Shown here one piece after another: positions 1-9,637 of a DNA stretch of 64,000 nucleotides; the stretch's first letter is position 1, and every line of letters begins with the position of its first letter. The notes under the pieces were generated by a model, which did no database searches, was not told the DNA's origin, and saw nothing but the letters and a program-made list of their open reading frames with translations. The translations under genes and the position numbers were made by a program. Source of the stretch: Cupriavidus taiwanensis. Its GTDB lineage: Bacteria; Pseudomonadota; Gammaproteobacteria; Burkholderiales; Burkholderiaceae. The stretch is from the NCBI RefSeq assembly GCF_900250075.1, contig NZ_LT977070.1, forward strand, positions 2,956,894-3,020,893. The letters run 5' to 3'.

Positions 1-908
1 AGGTTGGCGTGCGGCGCCGACGGGCTGAACAGGCGCGGGTTGATGCGGTCGCCGTCGACCAGCAGGTGCGTGAACGGCACCTTGCCGAAGGGCGTCAGGT
101 CGGCGCCGGCACGCAGCCGGATGCGCTCGCCGCTGGCCTGCACCTCGGCGCGCAAGGCGTCGAGGTTGCCGTTGGCGGTGGCATTGACGGCAAAGGCCTC
201 GTCTTGCCAGCTGCTTTCCAGCAAGGCTTCGGCGCTGAGCGCGAACGGCGCGGCGGCGCCCAGCTGCGCGTTGGCGGCGAGCTTGCCGTAGGGCGTTTCC
301 AGCTTGTCGACGCTGACGCGGTGGCGCTGGCCGTCGCTGTGCAGCGCGCCTGACAGGTTGCCGAACACCATCGGCTCGGCGGTGGGCGCCGGGCCCTGCA
401 CCAGCGCCAGGCGCTCGAGCGTCAGCGCATCGACATCGACGGCCAGCGGCAGTTCGAGCGAAGCGGGTTTGCGCATCGGCTCCGTGCTGGGCTCGGACGG
501 CCCGAGCCGCACTTCGGCCTTGCCGATGCGAAGCCACTGCACATGCAGCCGCCGCGGCTGCCAGCTCAGCTTCCAGCTGCCGTCGACGCGGTCGACCGTC
601 ACGCGCGTCTGGCCGCTCACGAACACCACGTCGCGCAGGCGCAGGCCGTGCGCCACGGTGCCGCCTTCCAGGCGGCCGCCGAGCATGCCGGCCGACAGCC
701 GCGTGGCCAGCGTCCACAGGTGGCGCGTGCCGGTTTCGGTGCGCAGCGCCGCCACGCCGGCGGCCGCCAGCACCACCACCAGCAACAGCAGGATGCCGGC
801 CAGCCAGCCCAGCGCGCGCCACAGCCGCCGGCGCTTGCGCGGTGCCGGACCGGATGGCGGCGCGGCGTCGCCGCCGCCGGGCACGGAAGGCAGGTCGTGC
901 ACGTTCAT
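1..908 (-). CDS. tamB: TamB, translocation and assembly module inner-membrane subunit (5' part only)
   Basis: The gene starts at an ATG at 908 that overlaps the tamA stop (ATGA) and runs off the left edge, so only about 302 N-terminal residues are present. A Pro/Arg-rich cytoplasmic stretch (the run RKRRR) is followed by one hydrophobic segment at about residues 29-52. After that comes an extracytoplasmic beta-rich region with recurring phrases such as GGRLEGGTV and LRLRDVVF. This is the layout of TamB/DUF490 proteins, AsmA-like bridges that span the periplasm and work with TamA in envelope biogenesis. The identity rests mainly on tamA directly upstream plus this N-terminal architecture; the diagnostic C-terminal domain lies outside the window. 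Confidence 0.85.
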   Translation of the reverse strand, partial: MNVHDLPSVPGGGDAAPPSGPAPRKRRRLWRALGWLAGILLLLVVVLAAAGVAALRTETGTRHLWTLATRLSAGMLGGRLEGGTVAHGLRLRDVVFVSGQTRVTVDRVDGSWKLSWQPRRLHVQWLRIGKAEVRLGPSEPSTEPMRKPASLELPLAVDVDALTLERLALVQGPAPTAEPMVFGNLSGALHSDGQRHRVSVDKLETPYGKLAANAQLGAAAPFALSAEALLESSWQDEAFAVNATANGNLDALRAEVQASGERIRLRAGADLTPFGKVPFTHLLVDGDRINPRLFSPSAPHAN

Positions 909-2719
909 CAGAACGCCACCCCCAGCGAGATATGCGGCCGGAACTGCTGCTCCTGGATGCCATAGCCAACGTCCAGCTGCAGCGGGCCCACCGGCGTGCG
1001 CCAGCGCACGCCGACGCCCACGCCGTTGTAGATGGTCACGCCGCGCAGGTCGTTGGCGGCGGTGCCGGCATCCCAGAACACGGCCACGCCCCAGTCCGGC
1101 TTGAACCAGTACTGGTACTCCAGGCTGCCGGTGGCCAGGTACTTGGCCGGCAGGATGCTGGCGCCGCTGGGCGTGCCGATCGACTGGTAGCTGTAGCCGC
1201 GGATCGAGTCGGTGCCGCCGGCGCGGAAGCGCAGCGTCGCCGGGATCTGGCTGGCGCTGTCGCCGGTCAGGTCGGCGCCCAGCTCCAGCCGCGCCACCAC
1301 CAGGTCGCGCTTGCCCACCGGCACGTACTGGCGGATCCGGCCGTACAGCCGCAGGAAGGTGGCATCGCTGAGCAGGTTCTTGGCGGCCACCCCGATCTGG
1401 GTGTTGATCACGTTGCCGCGGCGCGGAAATACCGGGTTGTCGACATCGCGCCGGGTCCATGCAAAGGCCGGCACCAGCGCCTTGCTGATCTGGCTGGCCT
1501 GGCCCACCGGCAGCAGCTTGTCGTAGTAGAAATCCAGCGACGTGGTCACGTCGTACTTCTCGCGCGAGCGCGAGCGCTTCAGGCCCGCGCGCAGGCTGGT
1601 GGTGTCGGTGTTCTCGATGTCGATGGTGCGCTCGTAGCTGCTGTAGACGCTGTTTCGGTAGGCACCGCGCGACGGCGGCATCGCCGCCTCGGCGAACAGG
1701 TAGGAGCGCTTCTGTTCGATGCGCGCCTGCGAATCGAAGGTCCAGGCGCGGTTGAACAGGTTGTAGTAGGAATAGCGCCCTTCGACCTGGGCCCCGGTAT
1801 CGGTGGTAAAGCCGACGCCGCTGTTGAGCCGGTGCACCGGATATTCGCGCACGCGCACCGACACTGGCGCGGTGACCACCCCGTCCGGCGCCTGCTCGGC
1901 ATCCGGCGGCGGCTCCAGGTCGACCTGCACGTTGGAGAAATACGGCTGGTTCTGGATCGCGCGCTGCAGCTCCAGCAGCCGCTCGACCCGGTACGGCTCG
2001 CCCTCGTTGAGCGGGTTGACGTTGACGATGATCTGTTCCGGGTAGCGGCGCGTGCCCGTGACCTTGAGCGGGCCCAGGCGGTAGGCCGGGCCGCTGACGT
2101 AGTGCGCCGACAGGTCCGCGCGCAGCTCGTCCGGCTCGACCCGCGCCTGCGACGCGGCCAGCCGCGCGCCGTAGTAGGTATGGCTCTGCAGCGTCACCAG
2201 CGCGTCTTCCTTGGCCTTGTCCCAGTCGTCCTGGCGAAACGGCTCGCCCGCGGGCAGGCCCCACTTGGCCTTCATCTCCGCCACCTGTTCGGGCGACTGG
2301 GTCGCCGCCGGGCCGGTCACCTGCAGGTCGACGTTGCGGATCAGCGTGCGCGCGCCGGGGTCGACCATCACATGCACCACGCGCTGGTCGCCCTCGCCCT
2401 CGACGCGGGTGGTGGTGGTGGGATCGAAATAGCCTTCGGTGGAGGTGAAGGCCCGCACCTGCTCGCCGACGGTCTCGACCATGTAGTCGAACTGGTCTTG
2501 CGACAGGTCGGTGCGATCCTTGTAGCGGGCCAGGTCGAGGTGCTCCTCGAGCATCTCGCGGATCGGCTTGGGCGCTTCGACCTCGACCTTGTAGGCGGCC
2601 TGGACCGCACCCGCGGCAAGTGCCAGCACCAGCGCCGCGAGCACGCCCGGTGCGCGCGCGGCCAGGCTCCTGGCGGCACGGCCAGCCGAGTCAGCGGTGT
2701 TAGCGGTGTCTTGCGGCAT
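908..2719 (-). CDS. tamA: TamA, Omp85/BamA-family outer membrane protein
   Basis: The 603-residue product has an N-terminal signal-type hydrophobic segment at about residues 16-42 ending in VQA, then POTRA-like repeats, then a C-terminal barrel. The barrel shows alternating aromatic strands, the Omp85-type phrase FRAGGTDSIRGY and a terminal phenylalanine (SLGVAF), which is the outer-membrane insertion signal for the BAM machinery. TamA pairs with TamB to insert or transport envelope components. I chose the ATG at 2719 (MPQDTANT) because it sits just before the signal peptide and behind GGGG; an in-frame start at 2788 would add 23 residues unlike a signal sequence. The stop overlaps the tamB start, so the two are probably translationally coupled. 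Confidence 0.93.
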   Translation of the reverse strand: MPQDTANTADSAGRAARSLAARAPGVLAALVLALAAGAVQAAYKVEVEAPKPIREMLEEHLDLARYKDRTDLSQDQFDYMVETVGEQVRAFTSTEGYFDPTTTTRVEGEGDQRVVHVMVDPGARTLIRNVDLQVTGPAATQSPEQVAEMKAKWGLPAGEPFRQDDWDKAKEDALVTLQSHTYYGARLAASQARVEPDELRADLSAHYVSGPAYRLGPLKVTGTRRYPEQIIVNVNPLNEGEPYRVERLLELQRAIQNQPYFSNVQVDLEPPPDAEQAPDGVVTAPVSVRVREYPVHRLNSGVGFTTDTGAQVEGRYSYYNLFNRAWTFDSQARIEQKRSYLFAEAAMPPSRGAYRNSVYSSYERTIDIENTDTTSLRAGLKRSRSREKYDVTTSLDFYYDKLLPVGQASQISKALVPAFAWTRRDVDNPVFPRRGNVINTQIGVAAKNLLSDATFLRLYGRIRQYVPVGKRDLVVARLELGADLTGDSASQIPATLRFRAGGTDSIRGYSYQSIGTPSGASILPAKYLATGSLEYQYWFKPDWGVAVFWDAGTAANDLRGVTIYNGVGVGVRWRTPVGPLQLDVGYGIQEQQFRPHISLGVAF

Positions 2720-2851
2720 CGCCCCATTGTCCACACATACAAAGTCGGTATTTGACCACACCCGGCCGCGCGCCCGGAACTTTCCCACGCGTTGCGGTGC
2801 CGTCGCGGCCCCCGGCTACGGTCTGGCGTGCATCCCGGGGAGCCGATACTG

Positions 2852-2857
2852 TAAAAT
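2852..2857 (+). promoter_or_regulatory. candidate -10 element upstream of the DUF3460 gene
   Basis: TAAAAT lies about 50 bases before the DUF3460 start in an otherwise GC-rich stretch. No good -35 hexamer is visible at 16-18 bases. It is offered only as the likely start region of the DUF3460-scpA transcript. Confidence 0.35.
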
Positions 2858-2908
2858 CATGGCCCACTGTACCTATCTGGCGCCCGCACGGGTGCATCCC
2901 GGTTGAAC

Positions 2909-3100
2909 ATGGCCCTCTACGAATCCGATATCACCCAGTTCCTGAAGCAGCTCAAGCAAGAGCGCCCGACGCTGGAGGCCGAGCAGCGCGACGGCCGCGC
3001 CCTGCTGTGGGACAAGGCACCGATCGACCTCGAAGAGCGCGCCCGCGCCCAGGCTTCGCGCGTGGCGCAGAAGCCCTACGTCTACTCGCAGGACAACTGA
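2909..3100 (+). CDS. DUF3460 family small protein
   Basis: A 63-residue acidic and basic soluble protein that begins MALYESDITQFL and ends with a YVYSQDN tail. This short family is seen in Burkholderiales immediately before scpA and has no known function. I prefer the ATG at 2909; a TTG two codons upstream (2903) is the alternative. There is no signal peptide or membrane segment. It lies 28 bases before scpA on the same strand and is probably co-transcribed with it. Family assignment is from recognition of the sequence and its context. Confidence 0.8.
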   Translation: MALYESDITQFLKQLKQERPTLEAEQRDGRALLWDKAPIDLEERARAQASRVAQKPYVYSQDN

Positions 3101-3128
3101 TCCCCGCCGCCCCCGAGCCGAGCGCACC

Positions 3129-4022
3129 ATGAGCGCAGCCGACCAGGACAAGCTGCCGCTGCCCGTGGAGCTGCCCGCCGTGGCGCCCGCTGCCGCCGCC
3201 GGCCCGGCCGGCCCCGCCGACATGGTCGACGGGATGGCGTTCGCGCGCCTGTACGGCGAGCCGCTGTTCAAGCTGCCGCAGGACCTCTACATCCCGCCGG
3301 ACGCGCTCGAGATCTTCCTTGAAGCCTTCGAAGGCCCGCTGGACCTGCTGCTGTACCTGATCCGCAAGCAGAACTTCAATGTCCTCGACATCCCGATGTC
3401 GCAGGTCACGCGGCAGTACCTGTCGTATATCGAGCAGATCCGCAAGACCAACCTTGAGCTGGCGGCGGAATACCTGCTGATGGCGGCGATGCTGATCGAG
3501 ATCAAGTCGCGCATGCTGCTGCCGGTCAAGAAGGCCGACAGCGACGAGGAAGCCGAAGACCCGCGCGCCGAGCTGGTGCGCCGCCTGCTGGAATACGAGC
3601 AGATGAAGCTGGCCGCGCAGCGCCTGGATACGGTGCCGCAGCTGGGCCGCGACTTCCTGCGCTCGCAGGTGTATATCGAACAGAGCCTGGCGCCGCGCTT
3701 TCCCGACGTCGAAACCGTCGACCTGCAGGCGGCCTGGGCCGACGTGCTCAAGCGCGCCAAGCTCAACCAGCACCACAAGATCTCGCGCGAGGAGCTGTCG
3801 GTGCGCGAGCACATGAGCCAGATCCTGCGCCGGCTGCAGCATGCGCGCTTCATGGAGTTCTCGGAGCTGTTCGAGGACGCGGTGCGCTCCGGCAAGGGCG
3901 TGCCGGTGGTGGTGGTGAACTTCATCGCCATGCTCGAGCTGTCGCGCGAAGCGCTGGTGGAGATCACCCAGGCCGAGCCGTTCGCGCCGATTTATGTGCG
4001 ATTGGCGTACAGCCCCAGCTGA
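3129..4022 (+). CDS. scpA: ScpA, segregation and condensation protein A (kleisin)
   Basis: A 297-residue kleisin subunit of the bacterial SMC-ScpAB complex, which compacts and helps segregate the chromosome. The family signature EGPLDLLLYLI is at residues 68-78, where most ScpA proteins have it close to the N terminus, so this copy carries an Ala/Pro-rich extension of about 55 residues. The helical middle (EYLLMAAMLIEIKSRMLLP) and a C-terminal winged-helix region (PVVVVNFIAMLELSR) are present. No scpB follows; the next gene is panC. The start is the first ATG after the DUF3460 stop. An internal ATG at residue 32 or 36 is possible and would shorten the extension. Confidence 0.92.
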   Translation: MSAADQDKLPLPVELPAVAPAAAAGPAGPADMVDGMAFARLYGEPLFKLPQDLYIPPDALEIFLEAFEGPLDLLLYLIRKQNFNVLDIPMSQVTRQYLSYIEQIRKTNLELAAEYLLMAAMLIEIKSRMLLPVKKADSDEEAEDPRAELVRRLLEYEQMKLAAQRLDTVPQLGRDFLRSQVYIEQSLAPRFPDVETVDLQAAWADVLKRAKLNQHHKISREELSVREHMSQILRRLQHARFMEFSELFEDAVRSGKGVPVVVVNFIAMLELSREALVEITQAEPFAPIYVRLAYSPS

Positions 4023-5009
<987 letters not shown>

Positions 5010-5033
5010 GCGGCGCAGCCGCGTCCGCCAAAG

Positions 5034-5065
5034 AAAAAGGCAGGCCCGCAGGCCTGCCTTTTTTT
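5034..5065. terminator. bidirectional intrinsic terminator between panC and the PepSY gene
   Basis: An 8-bp perfect GC stem (GGCAGGCC/GGCCTGCC) with a 4-base loop is flanked by an A run on the left and a T run on the right, so it can terminate transcription from either side. The minus-strand PepSY gene stop codon lies inside the T run. Confidence 0.9.
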
Positions 5066-6257
5066 ATGCCCGGTGCATGCCGGCGCGCTGCGCGCTCTTC
5101 ACCACATGGCGCTGGTGGCCGCGCCGCCGCTTCCACCAGATCAGCGTGCCGGTCACGGCAAATGCCAGCGGCGCCAGCCCGAACAGCGTGATGAAGATCC
5201 GCCCCGGCAGGCCGAAGGCCTCGCCGGTATGCAGCGGAAACTGCCAGTTCAGCAGCGTGTCGCCGGCGGGCGCCTGGTGCGGGTCGCGCACGCCCAGGGG
5301 CGCGCCGGTCCAGGCATCGAGCCAGAGCCGCGTGGCGCCGGTGTGCTGGCGCACCTCGCCGGGCTGGCACAGCCGGATCTCGAAGGCGTCGCCGGGCTTG
5401 CGCGGGAAGCCGATGCGGGTGACCTGCGCCTGCGGGAACTGCGCCTGCGCCGCGGCCATGATCTCGCCCGCCTCCAGCGGCCGCGCCCCCGCCGGCGCCG
5501 GCGCCGAGACGTGCTTGGCTGGTGGCGTCACCGTCATCACGCCCGCCACGATCGGCGTGACCCACTTGGGCAGGTTCAGGTACCAGCCGGAAAACGCGAT
5601 CACGGCCAGCACCGGCGCGGCCAGGATGCCGCCGGCGCGGTGCAGCGAATAGTTGAAGCGCGACCATGAGCCGCCATGCGTAATGCGGAACGCCTGCACC
5701 ACCGAGCGCAGCTTCATCTTGGGCCACCATGCCGCCACCCCCACCAGCGTGGTCAGCAACAGCAGCATGCCGGCGACGCCGGTGATGGTCTTGCCGGTAT
5801 CGCCCGACAGCAGGTAGCGGTGCAGGTGGAACAGCGTGGGCAGCAGCAGCTGGCGCGACAGCCCCGGCTCGCCCCAGACGCGTTCGCCCTTCACCGCCAG
5901 CGTGACCGGGTCGACCATCACCTGGCGCGAGCGCCCCGCCACCACGCCGCCGGGTCCCTTGACCGGATACCAGGCGATAAAGACCCCGTCGGCATGGGTC
6001 GGCAGCATCAGCAGGTTGGGCTTGCCGTAGGGCGGCGCCGCAAGCCGCTCGGTCACGGCCTGGAGCGTGTCCGGAGTCACCGGCGCGGTCATCGGCGCGG
6101 ACGCCACCAGCAGGTCGGGATTGAGCCAGGCGTCGAGTTCATCGCGCCAGGCGATGGTCATGCCGGTCAGCCCCATCAGGACGAACAGCAGGCCGAGACT
6201 CAGGCCGATATAACGATGCAGCTTGACGAGGACGACGCGCAGGCGGCCGGTAACCAT
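5064..6257 (-). CDS. PepSY-associated transmembrane protein (PiuB-like)
   Basis: A 397-residue inner-membrane protein of the PepSY_TM family, often found with iron uptake genes and proposed to act in siderophore or iron reduction. An N-terminal KLHRYIGLSLGLLFVLMG helix starts within the first 20 residues. Several further hydrophobic segments follow, and the protein ends in a helix plus a basic tail (WWKRRRGHQR). I chose the ATG at 6257; a TTG at 6290 would add 11 residues. It stands alone, convergent with panC. A palindrome resembling a Fur box lies upstream (see separate entry), consistent with iron control, but no siderophore genes are nearby. Confidence 0.85.
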   Translation of the reverse strand: MVTGRLRVVLVKLHRYIGLSLGLLFVLMGLTGMTIAWRDELDAWLNPDLLVASAPMTAPVTPDTLQAVTERLAAPPYGKPNLLMLPTHADGVFIAWYPVKGPGGVVAGRSRQVMVDPVTLAVKGERVWGEPGLSRQLLLPTLFHLHRYLLSGDTGKTITGVAGMLLLLTTLVGVAAWWPKMKLRSVVQAFRITHGGSWSRFNYSLHRAGGILAAPVLAVIAFSGWYLNLPKWVTPIVAGVMTVTPPAKHVSAPAPAGARPLEAGEIMAAAQAQFPQAQVTRIGFPRKPGDAFEIRLCQPGEVRQHTGATRLWLDAWTGAPLGVRDPHQAPAGDTLLNWQFPLHTGEAFGLPGRIFITLFGLAPLAFAVTGTLIWWKRRRGHQRHVVKSAQRAGMHRA

Positions 6258-6330
6258 GACGGGGTGAAGTACGTTGAGCGGACGCTGCAAGGCGCGGAAT
6301 ATGGCGGAAAAGCCATCTCCATGCCACGAT

Positions 6331-6356
6331 GCGAATGCGAAGGATTCGCGATTCTA
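6331..6356 (-). promoter_or_regulatory. candidate promoter with Fur-like palindrome for the PepSY gene
   Basis: On the minus strand TAGAAT (6356-6351) is a good -10, followed directly by the 19-bp palindrome GCGAATGCGAAGGATTCGC (6331-6349) over the expected start point. The palindrome matches 11 of 19 positions of the classical Fur consensus and keeps its mirror symmetry in GCGAAT/ATTCGC. Position over the start site is what a repressor site would have. The regulator's identity is inference. Confidence 0.35.
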
Positions 6357-6408
6357 GCAGGGCCGCTGCTTGCCGCCGCCTGCCCGTCGCAACCTCAGCG
6401 CCACGACC

Positions 6409-7926
6409 TCAGCGCCGCAACGGCGCCAGCAGTGCCGCCAGGTCCAGGTGCGCGGCCAGGGTGTCGGCCAGGCGCTCAATCGACGCTTCACGCAGCGCGT
6501 CGAGATCGACCGCCTGGGCGTGTTCCAGCCCGGCCCAGCGCAGCAGCGCCTGGCAGCCGGCGGGATCGTCGAACAGGCCGTGCACATAGGTGGCCAGCAC
6601 CTGGCCATCGGCCGAGCGCGCCCCGTCCGGCCGCAGGGTGCCGTCGCCGCGGTCAAGCCACAGCGCCGGCTGCTCCAGCCCCTTGCCGGTGGTGACGCCG
6701 AGGTGGATCTCGTAGCCGCGCACCGGCGCGTCGGCCGGGTCCAGCGCAAGCCGGCCGCGCACCTGGCGCAACTGCTTGTCGGCGGCCAGCGTGGTTTCAA
6801 AATCGAGCCAGCCCAGCCCCGCGCTGCTGCCGGCGGGGCCTTCGCGGCCATCGGGGTCGTGCACCTGCCGCCCCAGCATCTGCATGCCGCCGCAGATGCC
6901 GACCAGCTTGCCGCCGTAGCGCAGGTGCCGCGCCAGCGCCGCGTCCCAGCCCTGGGCGCGCAGGAAGTCGAGGTCGCCGCGCACGTTCTTGCTGCCTGGC
7001 AGCACCACCAGGTCGGCGGGCGGGATGGGCCGGCCGGGGCCGACAAACTGCAGGTCCACCTGCGGATGCGCGCGCAGTGCGTCGAAATCGGTATGGTTGG
7101 CGATGCGCGGCAGCACCGGCACGATCACGCGCAGGCGCCGCGCGGCCTGGCCAACATCGGCCTGCGCGCCGATGATGGCGTCCTCGGCATCGAGGTGCAG
7201 GCCGTGCAGGTACGGCAGCACGCCGAACACCGGCTTGCCGGTGCGCGCCACCAGCCAGTCCAGTCCCGGCTCCAGCAGCCCGATATCGCCGCGGAAACGG
7301 TTGATGATGAAGCCGGTCACGCGCGCGCGCTCGCTCTCGGACAGGCAGTCGAGCGTGCCCACCAGGTGCGCGAACACGCCGCCGCGGTCGATGTCCGCGA
7401 CCAGCACCACCGGGCATTCGACCTGCTCGGCAAACCCCATGTTGGCGATGTCGCGCTCGCGCAGGTTGACCTCGGCCGGGCTGCCGGCGCCCTCGACCAG
7501 CACCACCTCATGGGCCTGCGCCAGGCGCGCGTGCGAGGCCAGCACCGCCTGCATCGCCTGCGGCTTGTAGGCGTGGTAGGCACGCGCGTCCAGGTCCAGC
7601 CGCGCGCGGCCGTGGATGATGACCTGGGCGCCGGTGTCGCTGCTGGGCTTGAGCAGCACCGGGTTCATGTCGGTATGCGGCGCCAGCCGCGCGGCCTGCG
7701 CCTGCAGCGCCTGGGCCCGGCCGATCTCGCCGCCGTCGGCGGTGACGGCGCTGTTGAGCGCCATGTTCTGCGGCTTGAACGGCACCACGCGCGTGCCGGC
7801 GCGCGCCAGCACCCGGCACAGGCCGGCGACAATGGTGCTCTTGCCGGCATCGGAGGTGGTGCCCTGGACCATCAACGTGCCGCGCAGGGCACCCGGCGGC
7901 AGGAATTGCGGAGAGTCGGGTTGCAT
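6409..7926 (-). CDS. cobQ: cobyric acid synthase (glutamine-hydrolysing)
   Basis: The 505-residue CobQ/CbiP enzyme amidates four carboxylates of adenosylcobyrinic a,c-diamide. It has the N-terminal dethiobiotin-synthetase-like nucleotide site GTTSDAGKS at residues 22-30. The C-terminal class I glutaminase domain contains the nucleophile cysteine in [10 protein letters not shown] at about residue 345, with the later catalytic His in TYVHGLFDD. The start is the ATG at 7926 (MQPDSPQF), 69 bases from the divergent cobU start; a more distal frame opening at 8016 would overlap cobU. It is the only enzyme here acting before the cobinamide stage and is transcribed apart from the other cob genes. Confidence 0.96.
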   Translation of the reverse strand: MQPDSPQFLPPGALRGTLMVQGTTSDAGKSTIVAGLCRVLARAGTRVVPFKPQNMALNSAVTADGGEIGRAQALQAQAARLAPHTDMNPVLLKPSSDTGAQVIIHGRARLDLDARAYHAYKPQAMQAVLASHARLAQAHEVVLVEGAGSPAEVNLRERDIANMGFAEQVECPVVLVADIDRGGVFAHLVGTLDCLSESERARVTGFIINRFRGDIGLLEPGLDWLVARTGKPVFGVLPYLHGLHLDAEDAIIGAQADVGQAARRLRVIVPVLPRIANHTDFDALRAHPQVDLQFVGPGRPIPPADLVVLPGSKNVRGDLDFLRAQGWDAALARHLRYGGKLVGICGGMQMLGRQVHDPDGREGPAGSSAGLGWLDFETTLAADKQLRQVRGRLALDPADAPVRGYEIHLGVTTGKGLEQPALWLDRGDGTLRPDGARSADGQVLATYVHGLFDDPAGCQALLRWAGLEHAQAVDLDALREASIERLADTLAAHLDLAALLAPLRR

Positions 7927-7959
7927 CGGCGGATTATCGCACCGCCCCGCACGCGGGCC

Positions 7960-7988
7960 GTGCCATGCCCGGATGCGGCGGCTACAAT
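7960..7988 (+). promoter_or_regulatory. cobU promoter, probably giving a leaderless mRNA
   Basis: GTGCCA (7960-7965), a 17-base spacer and TACAAT (7983-7988) form a reasonable sigma-70 promoter. Its expected start, 6-7 bases downstream, falls on the A of the cobU ATG at 7995. There is no Shine-Dalgarno sequence before that ATG. Confidence 0.5.
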
Positions 7989-7994
7989 ACGCGG

Positions 7995-8669
7995 ATGGAA
8001 ACCCCGGCCCTCGCACCCGCCACCGCGTCCGGCACCGCCCCTGCCGCGCAGCCGCGCGCCGCCGCCAGCGGAACCGGCGGCCGCCAACTCACCCTGGTGC
8101 TCGGCGGCGCCCGTTCCGGCAAGAGCCACTTCGCCGAACAGCTTGCCAGCGACCACGCCACCATCACCGGCGGGCCGGTCACCTACATCGCCACCGCGCA
8201 CCAGGACCCGGCCCATGCCGACCAGGAACTGGAAGTCCGCATCGCGCTGCACCGCGCGCGCCGCCCCGCCGACTGGCGCCTGGTCGAAGAGCCGGTGCAC
8301 CTGGCCGATGCGCTCTATGCCAACGCGCGCCACGACGGCTGCATCCTGGTCGATTGCATGACGCTGTGGATCAACAACCTGCTGTTTCCCAATGGCCGCA
8401 GCTATCCCGAGCATGGCGTGATCACGCCACCGGCGGCGTTCACCGAAGAAATCGAGGCGCTGCTCAACGCGCTGCCGACGCTGCCCGGCCACGTGATCCT
8501 GGTCTCGAACGAGATCGGCTTCGGCGTGATCCCGATGGGCGCCATCACCCGTTTCTATGTCGATGAACTGGGCCGCCTGAACCAGAAGCTGGCCGCCGCG
8601 GCCGACTGCGTGCGGCTGCTGGTGGCGGGCATCCCGGTGGCGGTAAAGGGGCCCGATCCCGCATGCTGA
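7995..8669 (+). CDS. cobU: bifunctional adenosylcobinamide kinase / adenosylcobinamide-phosphate guanylyltransferase
   Basis: A 224-residue enzyme that phosphorylates adenosylcobinamide and then adds GMP to make adenosyl-GDP-cobinamide. The P-loop GGARSGKS is at about residues 36-43, followed by the family phrases [15 protein letters not shown] and [10 protein letters not shown], the last being typical of CobU/CobP. The N terminus has an Ala/Pro-rich stretch of about 30 residues before the P-loop. The start is the ATG at 7995, seven bases after a TACAAT box. Its stop overlaps the cbiB start by 7 bases, so cobU, cbiB, cobD and btuF form one operon. Confidence 0.95.
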   Translation: METPALAPATASGTAPAAQPRAAASGTGGRQLTLVLGGARSGKSHFAEQLASDHATITGGPVTYIATAHQDPAHADQELEVRIALHRARRPADWRLVEEPVHLADALYANARHDGCILVDCMTLWINNLLFPNGRSYPEHGVITPPAAFTEEIEALLNALPTLPGHVILVSNEIGFGVIPMGAITRFYVDELGRLNQKLAAAADCVRLLVAGIPVAVKGPDPAC

Positions 8670-9637
8670 TGCTGGCCTGGCCGGCATGCGTGGCAGCGGC
8701 ATGGATCGGGACACTGCTGGACCGCTGGCTCGGCGAGCCGCGCCGCTGGCATCCGCTGGTGGGCTTCGGCCGCATCGCGGCCGCATTGGAACGACGCCTC
8801 AACCCTCCCTCGCAACGCAATGCGCCATGGCGCCAGCGCCTTGCCGGGCTTGCCGGCTGGTGCGCGCTGGTGCTGGGCCCGGCCGCGCTGGCATGGTGGC
8901 TGGTGGCCGCCGCGGCCCGCTGGCATCCACTCGCCGCGCTGGCGCTGCATGCGCTGGCGCTGTACGCGGCGCTGGGCGCGCGCAGCCTGCACCAGCATAT
9001 CGCCCCGATCGCCGACGCGCTGGGCGCGGCCGACCTGCCCGCCGCGCGCGCGCTGACCGCGCGCATCGTCTCGCGCGACACCGCCGATGCCGACGCCGAG
9101 GCGCTGGCCCGCGCCGCCTGCGAATCGGCGCTGGAAAACGGCAACGACGCGGTGTTCGGCGCGCTGTTCTGGTTCCTGGCCGGCGGCGCGCCGGCCGTGG
9201 TCGTGTTCCGGCTGGCGAATACGCTCGATGCGATGTGGGGCTACCGCACGCCCCGGCTGCTGCATTTCGGCTGGGCCGCGGCGCGCCTCGACGATGCGCT
9301 CAACCTGGTACCGGCGCGGCTTACCGCGCTGTCGTATGCGCTGCTCGGCGCCACCGCGCAGGCGCTGCGCTGCTGGCGCACGCAGGCGCCGGCGTGGTCG
9401 AGCCCCAATGCCGGCCCGGTGATGGCCGCGGGAGCCGGCGCCGTCGGCGTGCGGCTTGGCGGCCCGGCGCGCTATCACGGTGAAATCGAGCAACGCCCGC
9501 CGCTGGGCACCGGCACCGCGCCGCAGGCGGCGCATGTGATGGCCTGCCTGCGGCTGGTCGAACGCACGCTATGGCTGTGGCTGGCACTGGCAGCCGCCAG
9601 CGCGCTTGCCGCACTGATGGTGTCCGCACCGGCATGA
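8663..9637 (+). CDS. cbiB: adenosylcobinamide-phosphate synthase, membrane protein
   Basis: The 324-residue CbiB/CobD-type integral membrane protein attaches the aminopropanol arm (or its phosphate) to adenosylcobyric acid. The N-terminal motif LDRWLGEPRRWHPLVGFG (about residues 18-35) is the family signature. Other conserved stretches are LHQHIAPIADAL, ESALENGNDAVFG and NTLDAMWGYRT, and there are four or five hydrophobic segments. It starts at the ATG at 8663 inside the cobU end and overlaps the next gene by ATGA. The substrate of CobU (cobinamide) is the product made here. Confidence 0.94.
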   Translation: MLMLAWPACVAAAWIGTLLDRWLGEPRRWHPLVGFGRIAAALERRLNPPSQRNAPWRQRLAGLAGWCALVLGPAALAWWLVAAAARWHPLAALALHALALYAALGARSLHQHIAPIADALGAADLPAARALTARIVSRDTADADAEALARAACESALENGNDAVFGALFWFLAGGAPAVVVFRLANTLDAMWGYRTPRLLHFGWAAARLDDALNLVPARLTALSYALLGATAQALRCWRTQAPAWSSPNAGPVMAAGAGAVGVRLGGPARYHGEIEQRPPLGTGTAPQAAHVMACLRLVERTLWLWLALAAASALAALMVSAPA

